Part shown: piece by piece, positions 17,311 to 25,352 of the stretch
Position numbering within the stretch: position 1 is the stretch's first letter
Layout of the letters: each line of letters opens with the position of its first letter
From: Bacteroidetes bacterium MED-G17
GTDB lineage: Bacteria > Bacteroidota > Bacteroidia > NS11-12g > UBA9320
Assembly (NCBI GenBank): GCA_002457675.1
Contig: NTKK01000011.1
Location: 1 to 44,663, forward strand
Length of the DNA stretch: 44,663 bases
Direction of reading: 5' to 3'
Notes under the pieces: generated by a model
What the model saw: the letters and a program-made list of their open reading frames with translations, nothing else
Database searches by the model: none
What the model was told of the DNA's origin: nothing
Position numbers and translations under genes: made by a program

Positions 17311-19425
17311 ATGAGATTAATAAAAATTGCAGCTGTTCTTCTGCCCTTAGTTTTTGTGAGTTTTGGATTTTACCTGAAATCCAAACAAGAAAATGAGCCG
17401 CTATTGCTCAATTTAATTTTTAGCAGTCTTCAAAATGGACACTACAACCCTAGCCAAATTGACGATAAATTTTCAGAAAAAGCACTCAGAAACTACATTG
17501 AAAATCTTGACCCTAGCAAACGTATCTTCTTGCAAGAAGACGTCAAAAAATTAACCAATCAATTTAAAACCAGGATCGATAACGAAATTTTTACAGGAGA
17601 GTTGAGCTTTTTTGAAACCACTTACCAAATTTTTAACCTCCGAATCAAAAATTTAGATCCCATTTTTGAAAAAATCATGCTTGAAGGTTTTGATTTTAAC
17701 AAGAATGAAAATATTGAGCTGAACGCAGACAAAAGTGCTTTCCCAAAAAATGAAAAAGCACAAATGAATCTTTGGCGCAAGTATTTAAAATATCAGGTTT
17801 TAAGTCAATATGCCAATAAATTAGAGAACCAAAGAAACGCAAAAGAAAAAAATGACACCAATTACAACGTAGAAAGTACAGACAGTATTTATGCTCAGTC
17901 ATTAAGAAACGTTAAAAAATCAAACAATCAATGGCTGGACAGAATGCATGAAATGCGACGAAAAGATCACCTTTCTATATACATAAATTCGCTTACTTCA
18001 CTTTTTGACCCACATACCAATTACTACCCACCAAAGGACAAAGAAAACTTCGATATCAATATTTCTGGGCGGCTTGAAGGTATTGGAGCAACACTTGTTC
18101 AAAGAGACGGATACATCAATATTGTTAGAGTAGTACCTGGAGGTCCTGCATTTAAGCAAAGTACCTTGGGTGCCAAAGACATCATTTTAAAAGTTCAACA
18201 AGAAGGAGAAGAAGCGGTAGACATCACGGGGTGGCGGATTGATGATGCCATCAAAATAATAAGAGGGAAAAAAGGTACAACTGTTACACTTACTGTCAAA
18301 AAGCCGAATGAAAGTATAGAAGAGATTTCTATCGTTAGAGACGTCGTTATTATTGAAGAGACCTATGCAAAATCACTTTTACTGCAAGACAAAGATAAAA
18401 AGAAGGTTGGCTACATATATCTACCCGGATTTTATACAGACTTTAGCAAATCTGGTGGTCGTACAAGTTGGAAAGATGTCAAAAAAGAAATTGAAAAAAT
18501 AGCCGCGGATAATGCACAAGCACTCATAATTGACCTGCGTAATAATGGCGGTGGCTCACTAAACGATGTTGTTCAAATGGGTGGACTATTTATCCCTAAA
18601 GGGCCAATTGTGCAAGTAAAATACAAAGCTGATAAGCCCTACATTATGAAAGATAGAGACCCACAAACACAGTGGGATGAGCCACTAGTTATCATGGTTA
18701 ATGAATTTAGTGCATCAGCTTCAGAAATTTTAGCTGCTGCCATGCAAGATTACAAGCGGGCCATCATTGTTGGTAGCCCACAAACGCACGGAAAAGGGAC
18801 GGTTCAACGATTTGTTGACCTCAACAAAATGATTAGAAACAGCGATATTGGTGATTTAGGTGCAGTAAAACTTACTACGCAAAAATTTTATCGGATAAAT
18901 GGCGGTGCCACTCAACTCAAAGGCGTAATTCCAGATATTATCCTTCCTGACTTTTTCTCCTACATCGAAACTGGCGAAAAAGAGTACGAAAATGCCCTAA
19001 ACTGGGATAAAATTGATGCCCTAAAATACCAAATTTATTCAGCAAATGAAGTCCACTTTTCAGAGATAAAAATAAATAGTGAAAAAAGAGTGGGCATGGA
19101 CTCTACTTTTATTAAAACAGAGCAGGTGGCAAAAACTTGGAAAAAAGATAAAGACAATACAAGCTACTCACTTCAATTGGATAATTATATTGAGGGTTTG
19201 AGAAAAAGAAAAGAGCAAAGAAAATTTCAGAACAACCTTTTCAAAAAGATAGATGAATTTGATTTACAAATTTTAAGCATGGACTTGCCTCTTTTAGAAG
19301 CAGACAGTAACAAACTTAATACCTTTCAAAAGTGGCAAAAAACCCTACAAAAAGATCACCATCTTTTTGAATCTTTACAAATTGCTGAAGACCTAATTGA
19401 TGCTCAAGCCCTCACTCAAAACTAA
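17311..19425 (+). CDS. prc: Carboxy-terminal processing protease Prc/Tsp (S41A)
   Basis: 704 residues. An N-terminal hydrophobic segment (about 4-22) serves as signal or anchor. A helical N-terminal domain is followed by a PDZ domain (about 248-350, with GRLEGIGATLV). The S41 protease core contains IDLRNNGGGSL (about 408) and the catalytic serine in the SASASE motif (S469) with the general base K495 in HGKGTVQ. The catalytic spacing fits E. coli Prc with one inserted residue. A C-terminal helical region of about 150 residues follows. The family cleaves proteins with nonpolar C-termini in the periplasm. Its last 26 bases overlap the next gene, suggesting coupling. Confidence 0.93.
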   Translation: MRLIKIAAVLLPLVFVSFGFYLKSKQENEPLLLNLIFSSLQNGHYNPSQIDDKFSEKALRNYIENLDPSKRIFLQEDVKKLTNQFKTRIDNEIFTGELSFFETTYQIFNLRIKNLDPIFEKIMLEGFDFNKNENIELNADKSAFPKNEKAQMNLWRKYLKYQVLSQYANKLENQRNAKEKNDTNYNVESTDSIYAQSLRNVKKSNNQWLDRMHEMRRKDHLSIYINSLTSLFDPHTNYYPPKDKENFDINISGRLEGIGATLVQRDGYINIVRVVPGGPAFKQSTLGAKDIILKVQQEGEEAVDITGWRIDDAIKIIRGKKGTTVTLTVKKPNESIEEISIVRDVVIIEETYAKSLLLQDKDKKKVGYIYLPGFYTDFSKSGGRTSWKDVKKEIEKIAADNAQALIIDLRNNGGGSLNDVVQMGGLFIPKGPIVQVKYKADKPYIMKDRDPQTQWDEPLVIMVNEFSASASEILAAAMQDYKRAIIVGSPQTHGKGTVQRFVDLNKMIRNSDIGDLGAVKLTTQKFYRINGGATQLKGVIPDIILPDFFSYIETGEKEYENALNWDKIDALKYQIYSANEVHFSEIKINSEKRVGMDSTFIKTEQVAKTWKKDKDNTSYSLQLDNYIEGLRKRKEQRKFQNNLFKKIDEFDLQILSMDLPLLEADSNKLNTFQKWQKTLQKDHHLFESLQIAEDLIDAQALTQN

Positions 19426-20362
19426 AGTCACACGACTTTTTGGCCTTGAAAACCCAATAATACAAGCTGGAATGATTTGGTGCAGCGGCTGGAAACTTGC
19501 CTCAGCAGTAAGTAACGCCGGCGGGTTGGGCATTATTGGCTCAGGTAGTATGTATCCAAAAGAGTTAGAGGAAAATATTAAAAAATGCCAAGCCAATACA
19601 AAAAAACCATTTGCTGTCAATGTACCTCTTCTTTACCCAGCTATTGAAAAACACATAGAAATAATCATACGAAATAAGGTACCCATTGTTTTTACGTCGG
19701 CAGGCAATCCAAAAACCCACACCCCTAAATTAAAATCGTACGGCATAAAAGTAGTACATGTTGTAAGCAGTGTAAAATTTGCTAAAAAAGCCGAAATGGC
19801 TGGTGTAGATGCACTTGTTGCTGAAGGTTTTGAAGCTGGAGGACACAACGGAAGAGAAGAAACTACCACACTTGTTCTAGTTCCAGCTGTAGCCAAGGCA
19901 GTAAGCATCCCCGTAATAGCTGCAGGCGGCATTGGGAATGGACAAGCTATGGCGGCATGCATGGCCTTAGGTGCCGAAGCGGTGCAAGTGGGCACTCGCT
20001 TTGTTGCCTCAGCAGAATCTTCGGCACACACAAACTTCAAAAGATACTTACTAGAAGCAAAAGAGGGAGATACAGAATTGGTGATGAAACAACTACAGCC
20101 CGTTCGTTTACTAAAAAATGACTTTTATAAAGAAGTAAAAGCTGCCGAACTACGCGGAGCAAAAAAAGAAGAGTTAAAGAAAATTTTAGGTCGTGCAAGA
20201 GCAAAAAAAGGCATGAGCCAAGGGGAACTAAACGAAGGAGAACTCGAAATTGGTCAAATAAGTGGCTACCTTAACAACATTTTACCTGCCGCAGAAATCG
20301 TGGCAAATATGATGCAAGAGTGTATTGAAACAATAAAGAGAACCCACCGAAGTTTATCTTAA
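19400..20362 (+). CDS. FMN-dependent oxidoreductase, nitronate monooxygenase/FabK family
   Basis: 320 residues of a TIM-barrel FMN enzyme. It begins with LFGLENPIIQAGMIWCSG, has VSNAGGLGIIGSG near 40-52, the substrate loop AEGFEAGGHNG near 145-155, and the FMN-phosphate motif AAGGIGNGQAMAACMALGAEAV near 175-196. Candidates are nitronate monooxygenase (oxidises nitroalkane anions) or enoyl-ACP reductase II (FabK, last step of fatty-acid elongation); the sequence alone does not decide. The start is ATG at 19400; a TTG sits one codon before. It overlaps prc by 26 bases. It converges on the acyltransferase gene, 72 bases away. Confidence 0.82.
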   Translation: MLKPSLKTKVTRLFGLENPIIQAGMIWCSGWKLASAVSNAGGLGIIGSGSMYPKELEENIKKCQANTKKPFAVNVPLLYPAIEKHIEIIIRNKVPIVFTSAGNPKTHTPKLKSYGIKVVHVVSSVKFAKKAEMAGVDALVAEGFEAGGHNGREETTTLVLVPAVAKAVSIPVIAAGGIGNGQAMAACMALGAEAVQVGTRFVASAESSAHTNFKRYLLEAKEGDTELVMKQLQPVRLLKNDFYKEVKAAELRGAKKEELKKILGRARAKKGMSQGELNEGELEIGQISGYLNNILPAAEIVANMMQECIETIKRTHRSLS

Positions 20363-20434
20363 ATAGATTTTGATAAGTATCTAATTTTTCAAAAACGCAC
20401 GAATTCAAAACAAATAGGTTTGTGAATTAGGTTA

Positions 20435-21013
20435 TTAAAGTACTTTACTCACCAATCCATCAACAAGTTGGTACTTATCTTGACTCTCGGGGCATAATGC
20501 CATTCCAGTTTGGTCAAAGTGTAAGCGGTGGCCAAATTCACTCATCCAGCCAACTTGTCGACCAGGATTGCCAACAAAAAGCGCAAATGCAGGGACTTCT
20601 TTAGTAATGACTGCTCCTGCACCGATAAAAGCAAATTCTCCAATATCATGTCCGCAAACTATGGTGGCATTGGCACCGATACTTGCACCTCTTTTCACCA
20701 AGGTTTTTTGGTAATCTTCCCTTCTATTTACAGCACTTCTGGGGTTAATCACATTGGTAAAAACCATACTTGGGCCCAAAAAAACATCATCTTCACAAGT
20801 TACTCCAGTATAGATAGACACATTGTTTTGCACCTTTACATTTTTGCCCAGAACCACCTCAGGGCTTACCACAACATTTTGTCCAATATTGCACTTGTCT
20901 CCTAAAATACAATTGGACATGATGTGGCTGAAATGCCAAATTTTGGTTCCTTTTCCAATTTGGCAACCTTCATCAATTACAGCTGTAGGATGTGCAAAAT
21001 AAATCTGACTCAT
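20435..21013 (-). CDS. Hexapeptide-repeat acyltransferase (WbpD/WlbB-like)
   Basis: 192 residues of left-handed beta-helix built from hexapeptide repeats, visible from AVIDEGCQIGKGTKIW (about 11-26) through VVVSPEVVLGKNVKVQNNV and ANATIVCGHDIGEFAFIGAGAVI. The layout with FTNVINPRSA near 87-96 matches UDP-2-acetamido-3-amino-glucuronate N-acetyltransferases (WbpD/WlbB) and WxcM N-terminal domains. Known relatives acetylate an amino sugar for surface polysaccharide. Here the matching dehydrogenase and aminotransferase partners (WbpB/WbpE) are not present; instead it follows UDP-xylose genes by six bases. The real substrate is therefore open. Confidence 0.82.
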   Translation of the reverse strand: MSQIYFAHPTAVIDEGCQIGKGTKIWHFSHIMSNCILGDKCNIGQNVVVSPEVVLGKNVKVQNNVSIYTGVTCEDDVFLGPSMVFTNVINPRSAVNRREDYQKTLVKRGASIGANATIVCGHDIGEFAFIGAGAVITKEVPAFALFVGNPGRQVGWMSEFGHRLHFDQTGMALCPESQDKYQLVDGLVSKVL

Positions 21014-21018
21014 TTCTA

Positions 21019-21996
21019 TTATTTTTTAAACTCTCTAGGATGGGCGTATTTGTACAAATCATCTTTGGGCAAGGATTTGAAATAATCATAAGTAATTTTT
21101 AGTCCATCGGCTCGACTAACTTTTGGCGTCCAGTCTAGTAGCTTTTTAGCTCGCGAAATGTCTGGTTTTCTCTGTTTGGGATCATCCTTAGGTAAGCCCT
21201 TGAAAACAATTTTTTGATCGGTACCAGTAAGTTCTACAATTTCTTTAGCAAAATCCAAAATACTTATTTCATCGGGATTGCCAATATTAACTGGTTGCGC
21301 ATAATCACTCATAAGTAGTCTATAAATTCCTTCAACTAGATCATCTACATAACAAAAGCTTCTTGTTTGGTTGCCATCACCAAAAACGGTAATATCTTCT
21401 CCTCGCAAAGCTTGGCCGATGAACGCCGGTAAAGCACGTCCGTCGTTTAACCGCATTCTAGGTCCATAGGTGTTAAAAATACGAACAATTCTTGTTTCCA
21501 ATCCATGAAAAGTGTGATAAGCCATTGTCATGGCTTCTTGAAATCTTTTGGCCTCGTCGTACACCCCTCTTGGGCCTACAGGATTAACATTCCCCCAATA
21601 ATCCTCATTTTGAGGATGAACCAAAGGATCTCCATAGACTTCAGATGTGGAGGCAATAAGCATGCGTGCTCCTTTGGATTTTGCCAAACCCAAACAATTG
21701 TGTGTGCCTAAAGAACCTACTTTTAGAGTTGGAATAGGTATTTTAAGGTAATCTATCGGACTAGCTGGGGAGGCGAAATGCAAAACATAATCCAAATGAC
21801 CTGAAACGTGAATAAACTTACTTACATCATGGTGATAAAAGTGAAATTGTTCTAAGTCAAATAGGTGTTCAATATTTTTTAAATCTCCAGTAATGAGATT
21901 GTCCATCCCTATAACTTCATAACCCTCTTTGATAAATCTATCACATAAATGTGATCCCAAAAAGCCTGCTGCGCCTGTAATTAAAATTCTATTCAT
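21019..21996 (-). CDS. UDP-glucuronate decarboxylase (UDP-xylose synthase), SDR family
   Basis: 325 residues of an extended SDR enzyme. The NAD-binding motif [11 protein letters not shown] is at 7-17, the S/T of the catalytic triad is in STSEVYGDP (about 116-124), and the YxxxK motif is in YDEAKR (about 145-150). [14 protein letters not shown] and [16 protein letters not shown] are characteristic of UXS enzymes, which convert UDP-glucuronate to UDP-xylose. The substrate is made by the UDP-glucose dehydrogenase encoded just upstream; the two genes overlap as TAATG. The pair implies a complete two-step route to UDP-xylose for surface glycans. Confidence 0.92.
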   Translation of the reverse strand: MNRILITGAAGFLGSHLCDRFIKEGYEVIGMDNLITGDLKNIEHLFDLEQFHFYHHDVSKFIHVSGHLDYVLHFASPASPIDYLKIPIPTLKVGSLGTHNCLGLAKSKGARMLIASTSEVYGDPLVHPQNEDYWGNVNPVGPRGVYDEAKRFQEAMTMAYHTFHGLETRIVRIFNTYGPRMRLNDGRALPAFIGQALRGEDITVFGDGNQTRSFCYVDDLVEGIYRLLMSDYAQPVNIGNPDEISILDFAKEIVELTGTDQKIVFKGLPKDDPKQRKPDISRAKKLLDWTPKVSRADGLKITYDYFKSLPKDDLYKYAHPREFKK

Positions 21997-23303
21997 TATA
22001 TGATAGTCGTTCGACCAATTGAAGCATAATAGAAACCCAATTTGTCCATTTGATCTAGATCAAACACATTTCTTCCGTCAAAAATGACTCTTTGATTCAT
22101 GGCCTCAACCATCTTGTCAAAATTGGGGTTTCTAAAGGCAGCCCATTCCGTTACAATCAAAAGTGCATCAGCATTTTGTAACGCTGCATACATATCTTTC
22201 GCATAATGTATTTTATCGCCGATCACATCTCTTATATTGTCCATAGCCTCAGGATCGTACGCTGAAATTGTGGCGCCTTCGTCCAATAAAGCACGAATCA
22301 TGTATCGAGCAGGTGCCTCTCGGATATCGTCTGTATTGGGTTTGAAAGCCAAACCCCAAATGGCAATTTTTTTACCATTCATATTACCAAAGAAATTCTT
22401 GATTTTAGGCATGAGAATAGTTTTTTGGTCATGATTTACTTCTTCAACTGCTTTGAGAATTTTGAAATCATAATCTACCTGATCTGAAGACCTCACTAAC
22501 GCTTGAACATCTTTTGGGAAGCAACTTCCACCATAACCAATACCAGGAAAAATAAATCGCTTGCCAATACGAGAATCTGTGCCTATGCCTAAACGAACTT
22601 TGTCAACATCGGCATCAAATTTCTCGCATACACGAGCTATTTCGTTCATAAAAGAAATTTTCATGGCCAAAAAAGAATTTGCCGCGTACTTGGTCAATTC
22701 CGCGCTTTTTTCATCCATAAAAATAATCGGATTGCCTTGCCGAACAAATGGGGCATACAATCTACGCATAGTATCTTCTGCTCTTTGACTTGAACAACCT
22801 ATCACTACCCTATCTGGCTTCATAAAATCATCTACAGCTACACCCTCTCGCAAAAACTCTGGGTTAGAAACCACATCAAAATCACCTTTGTAATTTTTGG
22901 CAATTGCCACTTTTACTTTATCTGCAGTGCCAACCGGAACCGTGCTTTTATCCACTATTACCTTATAATCTTTCATGATTCTCCCCAATTGGTCAGCTAC
23001 ACCCAACACATATTTTAAATCCGCAGAGCCATCTTCACCTGGGGGGGTCGGAAGAGCAAGAAATACAATTTCTACCTCGTTTATCACTTCTTCCAACGAA
23101 GTTGTGAACCTAAGCCTATTTTGTTTTAGATTTCTTTTGAACAGAACCTCAAGTCCAGGTTCATATATTGTAATTTGACCATTTTTCAGTGCATCAACTT
23201 TTTTCTCATCTATGTCTACACAATAAACTGTGTTACCACTTTCAGCGAAACAAGTACCTGAAACTAGTCCTACATATCCTGAACCTACGACCGCTATTTT
23301 CAC
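21996..23303 (-). CDS. ugd: UDP-glucose 6-dehydrogenase
   Basis: 435 residues. The N-terminal NAD domain starts [15 protein letters not shown]; the central helix carries EFLREG (about 153-158), and the catalytic cysteine lies in [12 protein letters not shown] (C near 259). A C-terminal UDP-binding domain follows. It oxidises UDP-glucose twice to UDP-glucuronate, the substrate of the overlapping decarboxylase gene. I chose the GTG at 23303 over the ATG at 23318: the former gives the family's usual start (MKIAVVGSG), and a -7 box (CATCTTTG, 23308-23315) lies between the two, four bases before the GTG. Confidence 0.93.
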   Translation of the reverse strand: MKIAVVGSGYVGLVSGTCFAESGNTVYCVDIDEKKVDALKNGQITIYEPGLEVLFKRNLKQNRLRFTTSLEEVINEVEIVFLALPTPPGEDGSADLKYVLGVADQLGRIMKDYKVIVDKSTVPVGTADKVKVAIAKNYKGDFDVVSNPEFLREGVAVDDFMKPDRVVIGCSSQRAEDTMRRLYAPFVRQGNPIIFMDEKSAELTKYAANSFLAMKISFMNEIARVCEKFDADVDKVRLGIGTDSRIGKRFIFPGIGYGGSCFPKDVQALVRSSDQVDYDFKILKAVEEVNHDQKTILMPKIKNFFGNMNGKKIAIWGLAFKPNTDDIREAPARYMIRALLDEGATISAYDPEAMDNIRDVIGDKIHYAKDMYAALQNADALLIVTEWAAFRNPNFDKMVEAMNQRVIFDGRNVFDLDQMDKLGFYYASIGRTTII

Positions 23304-23307
23304 GAAG

Positions 23308-23315
23308 CAAAGATG
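23308..23315 (-). promoter_or_regulatory. -7 promoter box of ugd
   Basis: CATCTTTG (minus strand) matches TAnnTTTG at all but the first base, the same octamer as before hscA. It ends four bases before the GTG start, so the mRNA would have almost no leader. Confidence 0.4.
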
Positions 23316-23383
23316 CATTAAATTGAGAAATTATTGATGAGATTGAAGATTTGATAATAAGGATTTCTTTCTTTGTATAACTA

Positions 23384-24139
23384 ATGAGGTGTCTGGCGGT
23401 TTCCATTTCCCTATTTTTCAGTACAATGCTATTTGGACAGACACCGCCTTCGCTACAAAAAAGCCAAGTAATTCTGCCTCAAGTAGCAGTTTCTTTTCAT
23501 AAACCCTTTGGCGATCTTGAAGAAAGATTTGGAAATAGCGCTGCTATAAGTCAATCTGTAATTTGGAAATTTAAGAATGACTTTTTTGTCAATATTACGG
23601 GTGCCTGGATAGTTGGCAATCAAGTAAAAAATAAAAATCTATTTGATGGAATTTTAGGACCATCTGGACAAATTATCGACAATAATGGAAATTTCAGTAT
23701 AGTAGAGGTCAACCAACGTGGTTTTTATGGAACAGCTGATGTTGGTTTCCTCTGGGCAAAGTTCCGGCAATACCGACACTCAGGTTTTTACTCAAGTCTT
23801 GGTTTAGGATATTTACAACACAAAATAAATGTTCAAGCACCAGAAGCTACCGTTCCGCAATTAAATGGAGAATATCTCCAGGGGTATGATCGCTTGACAG
23901 GCGGAACGGCAATAAGAATTATGCATGGAGTGCTTTTCTTATCAAATAATAGAAGGGCAAACTTCAACATGTGCATAGAAACACTTTTTGGAAATACAAA
24001 AAGTTTAAGGTCTTACAACTTCTACCCGTATAAAAAAGAATCCAATGTAAGAAAAGATATTTTGTTTGGCGGACATATTGGAATCGTATTGCCCATTTTC
24101 TTGAAAGACAAAAATGAAGAGTACTTCTACCTTGATTGA
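23384..24139 (+). CDS. Outer-membrane beta-barrel-like protein, function unknown
   Basis: 251 residues with a signal peptide (MRCLAVSISLFFSTMLFGQ, cleavage after FGQ). The mature part shows alternating strands with aromatic residues (WKFKNDFFVNITGAWIVG, GFYSSLGLGYLQHKI, ILFGGHIGIVLPIFL) and a glycine-rich pattern typical of an outer-membrane barrel or barrel-like protein. I do not recognise the family. The gene overlaps waaA by 26 bases, so the two are probably co-translated, which suggests a link to lipopolysaccharide core or lipid A assembly; this is inference from context only. Upstream is TTTCTTTG (23371-23378), a one-mismatch -7 box. Confidence 0.65.
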   Translation: MRCLAVSISLFFSTMLFGQTPPSLQKSQVILPQVAVSFHKPFGDLEERFGNSAAISQSVIWKFKNDFFVNITGAWIVGNQVKNKNLFDGILGPSGQIIDNNGNFSIVEVNQRGFYGTADVGFLWAKFRQYRHSGFYSSLGLGYLQHKINVQAPEATVPQLNGEYLQGYDRLTGGTAIRIMHGVLFLSNNRRANFNMCIETLFGNTKSLRSYNFYPYKKESNVRKDILFGGHIGIVLPIFLKDKNEEYFYLD

Positions 24140-25352
24140 TTTTTTGTACTCGCTAATTCTGTACATTTTGTATGGTATTGCAAGTTTGATAGCTCCATTT
24201 CACAAAAAGTTGAATAAACTAATTCAAGGCCAAAGAAGTAGCAAAAAATGGATTCAAAATAACAATACCAATTTTGATTACTGGTTTCATTGTGCTTCCT
24301 TGGGCGAATATGAAATGATCGTCCCTTTGGCTAAGAAAATAAAAACCCACCAGCCAGGAAGTAAATTAGTATTAAGTTTCTTCTCCCCGTCTGGGTTTGA
24401 ATATGCACAAATAAAAAATTTATTTGATCATAAATTTTACCTTCCACTAGATACCAAAAAAAATGCAAGAAAAACGGTCCAAAGCTTACAATCAAAAAAG
24501 ATTTTTTGGGTAAAGTATGACTTTTGGAAACGGCATCTTAAAGCAGCAAAAGTTTATGGAGCTGACATTTACTTAATAAACGCAAATATTATTTGGGACC
24601 AGACAAAATATACGGTTTATAAAAAATATTTTTTGTTTCCTTCCTTATCGTATTTCGATAAGATTTTTCAGCTTTATCAACAAAAAAATCCTTGGTTTCC
24701 CTCTAAAACAATTACCACTGGAGATACAAAATTTGACCGAACTAAGAGCCTTGCGTTGAAAAAATTTTCACACGAAGTCGTTGAAAATTTTGCAAAGGGT
24801 AATAAGATAATTATCGGCGGAAGTACTTATGAGCGTGAAGAAAATTTGCTTTATAATTTGCTGAAAAAAGATAAAAATGTAAAGGTAATTATAGCACCTC
24901 ATCAAATTAACCCAAAAAGAATTGAGTTCATTTTAAATAAATTTTCTGCCTTTGGAATAGAAAAATTAAGTTCGGTCCCTAACTCTAAACTTAGATATAC
25001 AAGAGTTTTACTCATAGATTCTATAGGTTTATTATCCAATATTTATAGATATGCTTCAATAGCAATTGTTGGTGGAGGTTGGGCTAAGGGTTTACACAAT
25101 ATTTTAGAGGCCGCTGCATTTGGCCTTCCAATACTTTTTGGCCCAAATCGAAAAAAACAGCCAGAGGCCCAACTATTGATGGACCGCAAAACAGCGTTTG
25201 AAATCAACGAAGAAAGCTTCATTAGCACAGTACAAAATCTTTTTTCAAGTGATAAAAAACTACATGAAATAAAAGAGACGTCTAAACAAATTTTTGAGGA
25301 ACAGTGCGGCTCTGTTGATAAGATTTTTGCTTTAACTTTTAATACATCATAA
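24114..25352 (+). CDS. waaA: 3-deoxy-D-manno-octulosonic acid (Kdo) transferase
   Basis: 412 residues with an N-terminal membrane helix (about 8-28), then a GT-B fold. Visible landmarks are FHCASLGEYE (about 59-68, containing the general-base glutamate region), GDTKFDR (about 203-209), IAPHQINPKR (about 262-271) and the nucleotide-sugar site GGGWAKGLHNILEAAAFG (about 320-337) with GPN following. WaaA attaches Kdo residues to lipid IVA at the inner membrane. Length matches the family. It overlaps the preceding barrel gene by 26 bases, and its end overlaps the convergent E1 gene by 14 bases. Confidence 0.92.
   Translation: MKSTSTLIDFLYSLILYILYGIASLIAPFHKKLNKLIQGQRSSKKWIQNNNTNFDYWFHCASLGEYEMIVPLAKKIKTHQPGSKLVLSFFSPSGFEYAQIKNLFDHKFYLPLDTKKNARKTVQSLQSKKIFWVKYDFWKRHLKAAKVYGADIYLINANIIWDQTKYTVYKKYFLFPSLSYFDKIFQLYQQKNPWFPSKTITTGDTKFDRTKSLALKKFSHEVVENFAKGNKIIIGGSTYEREENLLYNLLKKDKNVKVIIAPHQINPKRIEFILNKFSAFGIEKLSSVPNSKLRYTRVLLIDSIGLLSNIYRYASIAIVGGGWAKGLHNILEAAAFGLPILFGPNRKKQPEAQLLMDRKTAFEINEESFISTVQNLFSSDKKLHEIKETSKQIFEEQCGSVDKIFALTFNTS

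Noticed and set aside
20402-20428. Inverted repeat between the FMN oxidoreductase and acyltransferase genes as a bidirectional terminator
   Set aside because: AATTC/GAATT and ACAAA/TTTGT can pair, but with a three-base bulge and AT-rich arms and no proper U run; chance pairing is likely.
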